From contig NC_135713.1 in assembly GCF_964656455.1 (NCBI RefSeq), positions 192,876,187-192,940,186 of the forward strand: a stretch of DNA of 64,000 nucleotides. Direction: 5' to 3'. Below, piece by piece: positions 35,825 to 47,774 of the stretch (position 1 is the first letter of the stretch; each line of letters begins with the position of its first letter). The position numbers and the translations under genes are program-made. The notes under the pieces are model-generated. The model was not told where the DNA came from. It saw only the letters and a list, made by a program, of their open reading frames with translations, and searched no databases. The stretch is from Halichoerus grypus (lineage: Eukaryota; Chordata; Mammalia; Carnivora; Phocidae).

Positions 35825-36009
35825 GGGGCTCCTGGGTGGCTCAGTGGGTTAGGCGTCTGCCTTTGGCTGAGGTAATGATCTTGGGGTCCTGGGATTGAGC
35901 CTTGCGTCGGGCTCTGCTCAGCAGGAAGTCTGCATCTCCCTTTTCCCTCCCCCAGCTCATGCACTCTCATTCTCTCTCTCACAAAAATAAATAAATAAAT
36001 CTTAAAAAA
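35825..36009 (+). mobile_element. CanSINE
   Basis: GGGGCTCCTGGGTGGCTCAG to AATAAATAAATAAATCTTAA. Confidence 0.95.
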
Positions 36010-36054
36010 GAGAGAAAAATTTAATTTTGAGCCTCTCTTGTGATGTTTTGAAAA

Positions 36055-36130
36055 CATCATTATTAATATAATTCGCATGCCATAAAATTCACCTATTTAA
36101 AGTTACAGTTCAGTGGTTTATAGTATTCCT
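36055..36130 (+). repeat. Old interspersed repeat fragment
   Basis: CCATAAAATTCACCTATTTA then TACAGTTCAGTGGTTTATAG. The same family as 43115-43182. A common mammalian repeat whose name I cannot fix. Confidence 0.5.
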
Positions 36131-38109
36131 TTATGATTTTGATTCTGATGGTGATTCTGGAGACACTGCGAAGACCCAGAAGCAGCTCAGATCACAGACA
36201 GGGATGACCGCATCGGGTCACACTTCTTTCCTGCTCTCCTGCTTGATGACTGATGGGTGTGCAGAGTCTCCCCTTGGCTTCCACCCCCCAGGGTATAGGG
36301 CTTTCTCGTTCTCCAAGTAGAATTTAATTTCCTATTATGTTTCCAAGTGTTTTGTACGTCTTCCTTGCCAACTTTTTCTCTTTTAGATGGAAATTGAGTC
36401 ATTCTCTCTTCTTCCTTCCTGAACTATAATTTCTGTTTCTGAACATAAATATTGTCCACGCCTTTCTGCTGGATAATGGACATTTTGTGTCTGGGCTTTT
36501 TCTGAAATATGTTCTTGGAGCCTAGAACCTAAATGTGTGCCCCGGCTTTGATTTCCTGTCTCTCCCTGATCCGAATTTCTGATGGGTCAATTTTAATTGA
36601 TCCATGTATTTGTATACCTGGATTGGATCTGGTTCCAAATTTATGTTTAAATTCTTACTTTCAAGATAATTTCTTCATTCCGTACAATTATCCATTTTCT
36701 CCAGCTCCAGCTGGATACTCCACGTTGTCAAGCATAATGATTTTATCCAAATCAGAGGGGCATGACCCGGGGTTCCATGCTGGGTAATATTTGCATTTCC
36801 TTATTCTAATTTTAACGAAACATCTTATTGATAAATATTGAAACTATTTTGCCAGTCTCAGGAGATGCAGCAAAATTGTCTGGTTTCCCCTTTATCTAAA
36901 GAGCTTTTATTTTTCTATTCTGACCTAGCCATGGGATCTTACAGGACACACTTCATTTTGGAAGTGACATTTTCTAGGGCTCGTAAGGCTGTAGCTTCGG
37001 CTCTGTGGGGCTCCTCACATCCCTGCTTCTCTAAATTCCTTTTGGAACAAGGTGGATATAAATGCATGAACAGTGACAGCTCTCTAGAGTGTAGACACAT
37101 CAACCCTCACACGTCACTGGATCTTAGAGAATCACACTTGCGATAGGCAAGGGTTTGTGACATCAGAGTCCCACGCCCAGGTATCCGTGGCTTTCTTGTT
37201 AAATGTGTAACTTTCAGTGAGCAAACCCAACCCCTTGGTCTCATTATCTTCCTCCCGGAATATTAACCTTTCTCATCCAGGGGTCCCCGCTGGCTCCACA
37301 GGCCTCCACCCCTGTCCGGTACGTCTGGTGGTGCTCCTACGGCCTCAGGTAAGAACCCCACCTGCACATTGTCACTCTAAGTGGCCTCTGTCTCTGTGAT
37401 TGATCACGGAGGGGTCCTGATGCCTAGAGTCAATGTTAAGTGTCTTGGCAACCTGTCCCTCCGGCCTTGCCAGTGGCTGAGGGCACTTTATGACACGTGA
37501 ATCAGAGGAGAAGGACACTGTGGGAAAAGTCCTTGACTCTTACAAGGGTGTTTTGCATTGCCGCAACGGGACTGTATTTATTGCTTTTTATCAGATTATA
37601 AACATAATATATATTTATAAAACAACATAATAAAACAAAAACGTAGACACCAACAAGAGAAAGTCTCCCTAATTCCACTTCCCTTCCCAGAGAAAACCTC
37701 TGTTCAGCCTTCAGGACTTTTTGTCTGCCCTATCATATATATGTTATTTTTTCGTTTACAAAAATTCTGTACAACCACGTTTCTAAAGCTGCTTTTTTCA
37801 CTTAGTAGATGCAGGATGGCCCTCTCTCCATGCCAGTGTGCTCCTTTCTCCCCCATCCCTCTTACAAAGGAGTCAGCTTCACGCAGGGTGCCCCAGGACA
37901 CGATTTTGGCCCTGTCTCCAGGCGTCACGGGACCAGGGGATGATCTCACTGGGTACACCATCTGCCCTGCCTGGCTGGAGGCTGCACTGGGAGGGCCAAG
38001 GGGGCACCACGTGTCATTAGATCCAAAGTGGGGTGGGGCTCTGTGCCCTGAGAAGCTGTTTGGTCTGAAAAATACAAACAGGACGCAGGAAGGTTTGGCC
38101 AAATGATGG

Positions 38110-38310
38110 GTGATAGGGTTGTCATGATAATAACCACAGGTGACACCTACAGAGTGTTTTCTGGGAGCCAGTGACGGTTCTAAGCACCTGACGTATATTA
38201 ACTCATTTAAGCTCCACATTTGACGGACAGAGCAGTGGAGGCTCTGAGAGGTTGTGTGACTCACCCAAGGTCACCCAGCTACTAAGTGGCAGCCTGGCCT
38301 GATGCCCACT
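38110..38310 (-). repeat. MIR element
   Basis: GACGGTTCTAAGCACCTGAC, ATTAACTCATTTAAGCTCCA, then CCAAGGTCACCCAGCTACTA. Confidence 0.85.
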
Positions 38311-39119
38311 GTGCTGTACTGTTGTTAACACGGGCCCCGATGCCGTGTCGGGGCACCTTTGTCAAAGGAGGGATTCAGGGATGGTGTGCCTGGGCTGCTG
38401 TGGCATTTCTTATGTGTGTTGGAAGGACACTGTTTATTTTCCGTCCTTCTGAGACAATGCTGAGTTCAGGCCGCTCATTACTGAGGGACAGCTGCTAATT
38501 AGCGGCAGGCTCCCGCCACTCTCCTCTCCCCTGCGTCTTCCAGAGATGTCCTCAGATTCAAAAAATAGAAATGAAAACATCTTAAACACGACCGCTTTCC
38601 TTCTTCATTCTCCTCTTCCCTCTGTGTCTTCCCCATTGTTCCCATCTAATGAAATGTCATGGCAAAAGGAGCCCATTTCTGGTCATTCCTGTGGCTTTGG
38701 CAACTCCGGCCTCCCTCGCAGCTTCAGGGCTGCTCCCAGCAAGCTGAGACTTTGGGGCCACGGTTCGTCCCTCCCCAGTCACCTGCCACATCCTCTCCGT
38801 GCCTGCACTGGGAGGAATGTGGAGCTCAGACTCCTTAGTTCTGCTTTTGGCATTTACCTTCTCTCCACCATTTCTGAGACCTCCCCAGAAGGACCCCCTC
38901 ATTTCCCCTCTTCTCCCCGGGCTGACTCAATGCTGCCTCTCACATCTTTGTGCCATTACTCCCCCTCCTTCGGAGTAGAGGCACAGACCAAGGCCCTCAG
39001 ATTGGCCCCTTATCTTATCCCTTCATGGTAAGCCTCCTCTTCCCCACCTTCAGATACCTTCTCCTTGCTCATATCTCCCCTGTGTTGACAACAGTCCCTT
39101 ACATCAGTCTAGAACACGG

Positions 39120-39315
39120 CAGTTCACTAAAGTGCTCTCTCTCACGTGCATGTTTTCAGTGACCCCCACAGTCACCCTGTGAGACATGTGTCCTCATGGC
39201 CCTGTTACAAATGAGGAATCCGTGGTACAGAGAGGGCAAGTGACTGGCCCAGTATAGAGCAGCTAGTGGTCCCCACTGAGCCTCAAACCCAGGGCTTTAA
39301 CTCGCACCAGGTGTC
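39120..39315 (-). repeat. MIR element
   Basis: GAGGAATCCGTGGTACAGAG and TCAAACCCAGGGCTTTAACT. Confidence 0.75.
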
Positions 39316-39468
39316 TTTTCCACCCAAATCCATGGAGAGATCTGAGCCGAGAACAAGGGTCCTTCAGGAAGGTGTGGAGCTGATGCCTGCCCCTCAGAAG
39401 CCGAGAGTCCAGGCATTCATTCAACTGACAAGGCTGGACTTGATGCATGTCACAAAGGAGTTGGGGTG

Positions 39469-39701
39469 GGGGCGCCTGGGTGGCTCAGTAGTTAAGCTGC
39501 TGCGTTCGGCTCAGGTCATGATCCCGGGGTCCTGGGATCGAGCCCCGTGTTGGGCCCTGTGTCAAGCTCCATGCTCAGCAGGGAGTCTGCTTCTCCCTCT
39601 CCCTCTCCCCCTCCCTCTCCCCCTCCCTCCATTCATGCTCTCTCTCTCTCTCTCTCACTCTCTCTCTCTCAAACAAATAAATAAAATCTTAAAAAAAAAA
39701 A
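39469..39701 (+). mobile_element. CanSINE with expanded CT tract
   Basis: Long CT-rich region (about 39590-39672) and A-tail. Direct repeats CAAAGGAGTTGGGGT and CAAAGGAGTTGTGGT. Confidence 0.95.
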
Positions 39702-40244
39702 GCAAAGGAGTTGTGGTTGAGCAGCCTCTTGGTGTACCTGTGGGGGTAGACACAAAGATGGCCTCTCCAGATCTGGAGACCCCGCTTCACAGGAGAGCCC
39801 CGGGGGCAGAGGGGTGAGGAAAGTGAAGCAAGGGATCCTCCAGGCTCACCTCTGGGCCTAGGATGGAGGGGGCAGGATGGAGGGTGCCTCCCCAGACCCT
39901 GCTGTGAGGCTGAGGCCTGGCAGTGTTCTCAAAGTGCCTTGAGAAAGGGATACCTGAGTGCCATCCATCAGTCCCAGGAATGGCTAATGGAGGAGCAGGT
40001 GCTTCTCAGAACCCATAATGCTCTTTGGCAAGTAGCCCAAGGGTGCCTCTGAGAGGCTTCCCAGCTCCTGAGGCATTGCTGAGGCAAGAGCCTGATGGAG
40101 GAGGCCCATTCATCAGCTATGGCTCTGTCTCTGTCTTCCTGTCCGAGACCCCGCTCAGCCCTGCCCACAGTCAGTTCCCGTGCACACTCCAGGCGACTTC
40201 CCATTCCTTAGCTGAGCTTTCCAGCAAATCACCACACACCAGAC

Positions 40245-40350
40245 TCTGTCCCCAGCTCTGCCACTACTTCTAGGTCCCCTGGAGGTCCCCCAGCCTCTCT
40301 GTGTCTCGGTTTCCCCAGCTGCAAAATGGAGCTGAGATGACGTGCATTAG
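40245..40350 (+). repeat. MIR fragment
   Basis: CCTCTCTGTGTCTCGGTTTC then CCCAGCTGCAAAATGGAGCT. Confidence 0.75.
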
Positions 40351-40429
40351 GGGTTTGGAGTGGAGCTTCATGATTCCTTGATGGAAGTCTCCACCCAGTG
40401 TCAAACCCACCCAGTGAAGGCTAAGATTG

Positions 40430-40770
40430 CAGACTCAGCCACACGCATCCCCCGCCCCACCCTGGGCAACTGAGCCTCTGTGCAAAAATGGAGATAAGAG
40501 GGGTGCCTGGGTGGCTCAATTGGTTAAGCGTCTGACTCTTGATTTCAGCTCTGGTCATGATCTCAGGATCCTAGGATCGAGCCCCATGTTGGGCTCCGCA
40601 CTTGAGATTCTCCCTCTGCCCCTCCCCCTGCTTGCTCTCTCTCTCTTCCTCTCAAATAAATAAATAAATCTTTTTAAAAATGGAGATAAAATAGTATTTC
40701 CTACTTCACATAGGTTGTTACGAGGATGAAATGAGATAAAATGTGTAAAGAGTGCCTGGCTCTAGATATA
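40430..40770 (+). repeat. MIR element split by a CanSINE
   Basis: The 5' part ends at AAAAATGGAGATAAGAG. After the SINE it resumes TACTTCACATAGGTTGTTAC and ends AAGAGTGCCTGGCTCTAG. Confidence 0.75.
40501..40676 (+). mobile_element. CanSINE inserted in a MIR
   Basis: Direct repeats AAAAATGGAGATAAGAG (40484-40500) and AAAAATGGAGATAAAAT show insertion within the MIR. Confidence 0.95.
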
Positions 40771-40929
40771 TCTATTCTTATAAGGGGAAGATTATGGATG
40801 ACTAAAAAAGGTGGGGGGAGGCCCTAAAAGCTCCCCTCCCCCCAGCACTTGTTAAGTGTAATCTTGTGTTGGTTTGTGGACCCTATGCTGCCTGTTAGAG
40901 CTGGAAGACAGAGACACAGCAGCAGCACT

Positions 40930-41400
40930 ACAAATTATATCCACTAAAGATCAACCAAAAATAAGATAAAGCTTATTAATATACCATATTATTAAGTGAA
41001 TGAAATAGGCTACAGAATATGGTCTTATTTAGAGAAAATTCTATGCGTGCCCAGGAGAGGTATCATGTTATTTTGCTTTGCTCTTTCACATTTTTGTATT
41101 TGACTTTTTAATAATGACTATGAATCACTTTTTAAAAGAGATTTATTTGTTTTGGAGAAAGAGAGAGTTTGTGCATGTGCGGGGCGGGGAGGGGGCAGAG
41201 GGAGAGGGAGAGAATCTTCAAGCAGACTCCTCGCTGAGTGCAGAGCCCATCTCGGGGCTCAATTCCAGGACCCTGGGATCATGACCTGAGCCAAAATCAA
41301 GAGTCAGATGCTCAACTGACTAAGCCACCCAGGCGCCCCTATGAATCACTTTTATAAAACAATACATTTTCTCTCTCTGTTTCTCTCTCTCTAAGAATTA
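40930..41400 (+). mobile_element. Old L1/HAL1-type 3' end, split by a SINE
   Basis: TATTAAGTGAATGAAATAGG, TTTGTATTTGACTTTTTAAT, and TATGAATCACTTTTATAAAA after the SINE follow an old L1 tail. Confidence 0.55.
41136..41338 (-). mobile_element. CanSINE
   Basis: Antisense copy with direct repeats TATGAATCACTTTTTAAAA and TATGAATCACTTTTATAAAA. Confidence 0.95.
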
Positions 41401-42714
41401 AGAGTGGTTTGCCCAAGAAAAGCAATTTTTTGCTCTTGTTTTCTTGGCTTTGATATCAGAAGAGACTCCTCTTTATCCATTTGGTGCTCTGAGTTCAGGG
41501 CTTTCATCTCAGGTAGAATTAAAGTGGTGGCCAGGGACATTGGTGGTTCCTGAATAGGACAGAGGCTCAGCAACCTGTCTCTACCACCCATCAAGATGTC
41601 ACACAGCAGTGCCGTCCTCATTGAGACCTGACTGATGGAAAACATATCAGAAAGGGGGTTGGAGGGAAAGCGACCACAGTTCTGAACACAAAGCCCACCC
41701 AAGCCTGATCTGTCACCCTGCCAGATGTTACAGAACTATTTCTCTATGCCAGTGACTACAAAGGAGGAGAGAAGCCTTTATTGAAAAAAAAAAATTAAAA
41801 CAGAAATCTGAGGCTTAGAACTAGAATTGTCCTCTCAGACACAATCTGAATTTTCTTACGATGGTGGACATTAGCCAGCTGACATCAGCCATGACACATT
41901 GTGTGTGCACAACAGCACCACCTCCCCCCAAAAAGCGCCCTTCATTCATGCTTTCATACAACTGTTGATTGTTCTCTTTGGATGGAGGCCCAGGATTATT
42001 CCATTTTCTTCTCACCAACATAAGTCTTCCCTCTCTGTGGGCTCCTTTATCTTCTCTCCTCTTAATTTGGCAGTTATGCTTAAAATCTGGGTATTTTTCA
42101 TTATTGTTCAGATTTGGTTCTAGAACATTCTGTGGTACACTCTGATATGATGTGGCCATGATCTCACACGTTAGAGCTCCTCTGAGGTTTGCCATGCCAC
42201 GAGCCTTCCCTCATGCACGTCTTCCTGAGGACGTCCCTGTGCCTGTCTCCGTGCTGGGTACCACCTGTGGGGGGCAGGGGAGAAGGGGGGCAGCACAGTC
42301 AGAGAGGCAGCTCCTCAGACACTCACAGTTGGGACCAGCTGTTAGTGAAGGGTGTCTGAAGCATCAGAGTTGCCAAGAGTCAGCCTCAAGGGGGTGTTGA
42401 TTTAAACCCTTGAGGCTCTTTCTCTTCGTCCGGGTACAGTTGGCTCCCAGCTTCCTGAGTAGAGGGATTTCCTAATGACCTGGGGCCCCCACTCCGCCTC
42501 AGCCCAGGAGACCTATATTCGTGCCCTTCACTAATCTCTGTATCTTAAAGTAAAACAGTTGGACCGTAAGCATTAAAGAATAGAGTGTAAATATGACGAG
42601 GACATTTTCGAGGTAAAAAGCTTTAGTTCAGCTGAGCAAGGGTCCTGGTGTTCCTAAGTGGGCATCTCCATCACTGCTTGATTCAATCACGATTATCAGT
42701 GTGCTTAACATTTT

Positions 42715-42895
42715 AGGTCAGATTCTGGCGCCAGGCTGCCTGAGCTTTGAACCCGCACTCCATGACATGCCTACTGTGAGACCTGAGGCAACTTACTCAA
42801 CCTTCCCGTGCCTCAGTTTCCCCTCTGTAGAAGGAGGCGTAATAATGGAGTCAGGTGTATGAGTTAAATGGGAGTCAATACCTGGAGACACTTGA
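42715..42895 (+). repeat. MIR element
   Basis: GGCGCCAGGCTGCCTGAGCT, CGTGCCTCAGTTTCCCCTCT, and a degraded 3' third. Confidence 0.8.
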
Positions 42896-43114
42896 AACAT
42901 GGCTCCTGTCATTAGGAGGAATTCTGTTTTCCACCCGAGTGCACTGACACATTCCCGATGGTGCAAAAAAGGGACCAGAGCAAAGGAAAAATGGGATGCA
43001 GAAGCCAAAAATAACTTTGGGGAACAAAGTTCATTGTAAGGTTATTTTTGGATTCTAGATTTATCTCTACTGGATCTTCAGCTTTCTGAGAGAGGTCCAT
43101 TTAGGGTGTTTGTT

Positions 43115-43182
43115 TTTTTAATAACAGCTTTATTAAGATACGTCCTGTACTATAAATTCACCCTTTAAAGGGTGCAATTCAG
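43115..43182 (+). repeat. Old interspersed repeat fragment
   Basis: AATAACAGCTTTATTAAGAT then ACTATAAATTCACCCTTTAA and GTGCAATTCAGTG. It stops exactly where the intronic CpG island begins. Confidence 0.55.
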
Positions 43183-43189
43183 TGTTTTC

Positions 43190-43580
43190 GGCAGATTGGC
43201 GAAGCTGGGCATCGGCGCTACTCTCTGTTTGCAGTGTGGGATTTTTCAGCGGAGGGGTTCCGAGGGCGAACGTCCTCTTTCTGGACGGAGCCACGGGACG
43301 GCGATTCGGCTTTGCGCTGAGTCACGGCGGGCACCCCCGGGCCTGCGGTCGCTGCTGGGGCAGAAGCCCGCCGCCGCCGGCTGCGCGTCTGCTGCCCCCT
43401 AGCGAGGCTGCCCCTCGGCCCGGACCAGCCCCGCCTTTGAGGTGGGTTCGCGGAGGGACGTGCGGTTCAGACACGCGAAACTCCGTCCGTGGGGCTCCGA
43501 GCGCGGTGCGCCCAGGGCGCCGGCTGCCCTCGGCTCTCCCTCCAGCCCAGACAGCCCGTCATGTCGACCAGTGCTGGACG
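43190..43580. promoter_or_regulatory. Intronic CpG island, candidate internal promoter or boundary element
   Basis: About 45 CpGs in 43201-43560, counted by eye. With about 70% GC this gives an observed/expected ratio near 1, while the flanks are ordinary AT-richer intron and repeats. It contains TGAGTCA (AP-1) at 43318-43324 and a CTCF-type core (CTGCCCCCTAGCGA, minus orientation) at 43392-43405. A possible splice donor, TTTGAG then GTGGGT, is at 43441/43442. It lies 7.1-7.5 kb upstream of coding exon 1. It could be an alternative tau first-exon promoter, an enhancer or an insulator. The open frames across it resemble no protein I know. Role inferred. Confidence 0.6.
43392..43405 (-). promoter_or_regulatory. 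CTCF-like motif in the intronic CpG island
   Basis: Minus strand TCGCTAGGGGGCAG matches CCASYAGRKGGCRS at 12 of 14 positions, including the whole core AGGGGGCAG. Confidence 0.5.
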
Positions 43581-43617
43581 GGAGAAAAGGGCTGTGCTTT
43601 TTAAACAGTCTGTTGGG

Positions 43618-43790
43618 ACGTAGTAGCCTAGAGATGGGTCTGAACATCAAAAGATCCGAGTTCAGACCCTGCTCTGCCCCTTCCTAGCTGTGCGACCCTC
43701 AACAGGTTATGGAACCTCTCCGAGCCTGTTTCCTCATCCAGAAAGCAGGGACAATGATTCCTCTCATGAGGTTGTTGTATTACAGAGAGA
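43618..43790 (+). repeat. MIR element
   Basis: CCTAGCTGTGCGACCCTCAA, then GAGCCTGTTTCCTCATCCAG, then CATGAGGTTGTTGTATTACA. Confidence 0.8.
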
Positions 43791-44174
43791 CTCTCTCACT
43801 CTCTCTCTCTCTGAAGTCCCTGTGACTGGCTATAGACAGGGCTCACATAAGCAGATGCTATTAATATTCCAAAGCTGCCAAAAGGGTGTCCAGTGTTGCC
43901 CTGGCTTACCCAAGGAGCTTTCTAGAACCTGAATTACTCATTACCAAACTGCAATGCTGTGGGTAAGACAATTAGGAAGAACAGGAAACAGGCAGTAGGT
44001 GCGGGAAGGCCATTTGATCTTCACCTACACCAGGTAAAGACCACCCTAGGTCAGAATAAACCTACAGACCCCCTGGAGAACCGTACAGGAGGAAAGGCCT
44101 GGATGGGGAGCACACGGAGGCAACCGAACTGCCAGGAATCTGTGTCTCAGAGGACAGCAGGGCCAAGGGAGCCC

Positions 44175-44310
44175 TATCTGAATCTGAGTCAGGTTCCAGA
44201 CTGCCTCCATGGTCTTCGGCAAGTCATTTAGCCTCTGAGGGCCTTTACCTGTCTGGGATTTGTGTCCTGCCAACCTCACGGGTTTGTAGTGAACCTAGAT
44301 GTTCTGTCAT
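44175..44310 (+). repeat. MIR fragment
   Basis: GTTCCAGACTGCCTCCATGG then GGCAAGTCATTTAGCCTCTG. Confidence 0.7.
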
Positions 44311-44794
44311 GGGGAAGGGTCAAGGAAAATGGCAAATGCGCTCCAAATAGCAGAGTCCCCTGGTGACCTTCCAGAAGTCACTTCTCAGCTGGACTAGGTG
44401 CCTGGGGTTCCCTCATCCACCTCTGGACACTTCCGAGGGCAGCCTGGGATGATCAGAAAACAGAGGTGCCTCTTCAGGTAAGCTCCACAGAAGACGTGAT
44501 CTCTGCCAGGCAGAAAGTTGGCTCCTTGCAGCCTCGGAAGTTCCCATTCTTTGCGAGCGGAAAGGAGCTGGGGCATGGCCTCACTTACACAACACCTACA
44601 CATCCCTGTGCCCCATGTGGCCCAGCCTTGGCAAAGTGAGGAGGAAGTTGAAGGTTGTCTGGGGCCCCCTGCCGGTCTCCTTCTTCCGTCATCCCCCCTT
44701 CCCGCCCACACCTTTCTTCTCCCTCCACCCCAGTTTCACCATTATCAGGTAAAAGTCACAATAAAAAATTCTATTTTACCTTGTTTCCAAACTT

Positions 44795-45194
44795 GTCATT
44801 TATTAAAAGACCATGAGTGTCCATCAAAGGGTAAATGGATAAATAAAATGGGGTGTGTCCATACAGTGGAATCTTACTAAGAAATGAAGCCCTGAGTCCT
44901 GACAGCATTATGCTAAGTGAGAGAAACCAGTCACAAAAAAGGCCGCATAGTCAATGATTTCAGTTACCTGAAATACATAATCCATGGAGACAGAAAGTAG
45001 ATGGGTGGCCGGCAGGGAGTAGGGGTAGGGGGGATGAGGAGAAACCGTTTCATGGGCACAGGGTTTCTTTTTCGGGTGATGAAAATGTTTTGGAGCTAGT
45101 TAGAGGTGGTAGTTGCCCACATTGTGAATGTACTAAATGCCACTGAATTGTTCACTTTAAAATGGTTAATCTTCCGTTGTGTGACTTTTTCCTC
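44795..45194 (+). mobile_element. L1 3' UTR fragment
   Basis: GTGTCCATCAAAGGGTAAAT, CATACAGTGGAATCTTACTA, GCTAAGTGAGAGAAACCAGT, and CACTTTAAAATGGTTAATCT in L1 order. Confidence 0.8.

Positions 45195-45236
<42 letters not shown>
45195..45236. repeat. (AAT)13 microsatellite
   Basis: Grown from the A-rich tail of the preceding L1. Confidence 0.95.
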
Positions 45237-45237
<1 letters not shown>

Positions 45238-45683
45238 GACTGGGTAGCAGCAGTCATGATTTGATTCAGGGATTCATCCCTCCCTGTGCCTTCACCCCCT
45301 TGCCTTTCCCTTATTCTGTCTTCACCTGTATGTCTTCTTTGTCTGTCTGTCCCTCTCACCCTGTGGACACTTGACCCCTTCTCTGCCCCACTCTGACTCT
45401 GTCCATCAGCAAGGTGGCATGGGGCTGGGAATGTGACCTCTCACAGGACAAGGCGCCTTCCCTCGTGGGCCAAAGCTGGCTCAGCTCCAGAATGACAGGG
45501 ACAGACCCCAGGACGCTCTGGCTCTTGTCTTCTCTAGTTAGGAACTTTCCCAAGGGTGCCTAAAAAATGACCCTTTTTAGTTTACAGATTTAACTCAACT
45601 TTTATGCCTCTCCTAGAATTTCTTCCTTACCTCCTACCCCCCACTGCCTTTAAGTCACTGCCTGGGAAAACAGGAGGTAGGAA

Positions 45684-45704
45684 ATGAGAGAGAGAGAGAG
45701 AGAG
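45684..45704. repeat. (AG)n microsatellite
   Basis: Short GA run. Confidence 0.85.
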
Positions 45705-46768
45705 GAGAAATTGGTTGATTTAGAAGAATAAGAAAGCACAGGGCAGCCTTCGGAAAACAACTCCCTGTGTGTTTATTTTCCCGTCTGTGCGTCCCTCTTA
45801 GATTACAGGGATCCGTGGGGTGGTGACTGAGTCTAGTCTGGGCTGTGTACCCACCTCAGGGCTGTGCTTATTTTTGTGTTTTCCAGTCTCCTGTCTTTGG
45901 CTGAGAGTCTTAGGGCTGGGATGTGTGGCTGTACCATTTGTCGGAAGAAGAGAACTTTAATCGGGGAGCCCCCCCCTTTTCAGGGCATAAGTGGAGGGTG
46001 GGCTTTGGGACTTCGCGACTTAACCATGAGCAGAATGTGGCGAACCATATAGTGCATGCGGGGCCCCAGCGTCTCACACCTCCCGGGTTCCTTTGGAAGA
46101 ACTGCTTTCTCGAAAACTGGTGATTTTAAAATAGGAGCAACCAACCACTGGACTGGGGGCAAACTGACCTCAGGAGTAGAGAAAAGAGGAGAATGCCCCC
46201 TCCCACCCCTGCATTCTTCTGCAAAACCCTCCTGAACTCTGCCAACTTCTTTTCACAAGCTCATTGAGTGAGAGATTTTCTGCTAAAGGATCACATCTGT
46301 CTGATAGAGAGAGGCCTAGAAAATATTTCCTGTGTTTATTCCCCGGAAACCTCAAGGGGAACCTGTCACTTCTGGGCCAGTCTCGGCATTGGAACTGCAG
46401 CCTGATCACCTCCACTGCAGAAACCCAGATCCCTTCATAAACCATCAGCACTATGAGGGTGAGGGTCCCACTCACAAAGTCAGCACAGAAGATGGCAAGA
46501 CATCAAGAGTGACCTCCCCCCCAGGGAAGTGCAGGCCTACGTTCCCCACCTCCACCCAGAGAGATTTGGGAACCAGAATGAATGGGAAGACACACTATGC
46601 TCCTCCAATAGGAACACTAAATATTCTGAAGAGAGCAATTTTTATCATCTTGGCACATGACACAATTCCAGCCAAAATCCCAATGGAATTTTGAGAATTT
46701 GAGAAAAAATATTCTAAAGGACATCTGCAAGAGAAAACATGCAAGAAGGTCAAACAGTTTTTTGGGTT

Positions 46769-46946
46769 TTTTTAAGATTTTATTTATTTATCTGAGAGCG
46801 CACAAGCAGGGGGAGCAGCAGAGGGAGAGGGAGAAGCAGGCTCCCCACCGAGCAGGGAGTCCGATGCGGGACTCTATCCCAGGACCCTGGGATCATGACC
46901 TGAGCCGAAAGCAGACGCTTAACCAACTGAGCCACCCAGGCGCCCC
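46769..46946 (-). mobile_element. CanSINE within L1
   Basis: Direct repeats AGAAGGTCAAACAGTTTT on both sides (46745 and 46947). Confidence 0.95.
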
Positions 46947-47274
46947 AGAAGGTCAAACAGTTTTGAAAAAGAAAATGAGAGTGTCCATGGCCACCTAAAG
47001 AATGACTTGAGATTCAAAGTTTCACTCGGGGGTGTGGGTGGGGGCAACTTTAACACCAATACAGGCAGATAAATGGGGCAGAGTAGCTGGTTCATTTGCT
47101 TGGGCGAGAGGACAGATTCTATGACTAGGGTTGGGCCGTTGGTTTAACTATTATATTTGGGAGGAAATGTTTAGATTCTCACCTCATGTCATACACCTAA
47201 ATAAATTCCAGATGAATTAATAAGTCAAATGTAAAGAATTAGATCACTGAAAACGTAGCAGAAGCTATTGATGA

Positions 47275-47480
47275 GGGGCGCCTGGGTGGCTCAGTTGGTT
47301 AAGCATCTGCCTTCGGCTCAGGTCATGATCCCAGGGTCCTGGGATTGAGTCCCACATCAGGCTCCCTGTTCAGCGGGGAGCCTGCTTCTGCTTCTCCCTC
47401 TGCCATTCCCCCCTCGTGTGTTCTCTCTCTCTCAAATGAGTAAATAAAATCTTTAAAAAGTAAAAAAGTAAAAGTCTTAA
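47275..47480 (+). mobile_element. CanSINE within L1
   Basis: Direct repeats GAAGCTATTGATGA and GAAAATATCGATGA; A-tail interrupted by GTAAAAAAGTAAAAG. Confidence 0.95.
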
Positions 47481-47579
47481 AAAAAAAGAAAATATCGATG
47501 ATCTTTGTGTGCCGTAGCAATAGAATAAATCACAAAGGAAAATAGATGTGACTATATAACTATTAAAACTTGCTGGCCA

Positions 47580-47774
47580 AGGGTGATGGGCGGCTCAGTC
47601 AGTTCAGCAGCTGACTCTTGGTTTCAACTCAGGTCATGATCTCAGGGTCCTGGGATCGAGCCCCGAGTCAGGCTCGACACTCAGTGAGAAGTCGGCTTGA
47701 GGATTCTCTCTCCCTCTCCCTTTGCCCTTTTCCCCTCAAATAAATAAATAAATCTTTAAAAAAAAAAAAAAAAG
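47580..47774 (+). mobile_element. CanSINE within L1
   Basis: Older copy, GGGTGATGGGCGGCTCAGTC to a 16-A tail; flanked by ACTTGCTGG / CCTTGCTGG. Confidence 0.93.

Noticed and set aside
43182..43604. 140-codon open frame in the intronic CpG island
   Set aside because: Explained by GC-rich composition; no domain, and it reads into the adjacent repeat-flanked intron.
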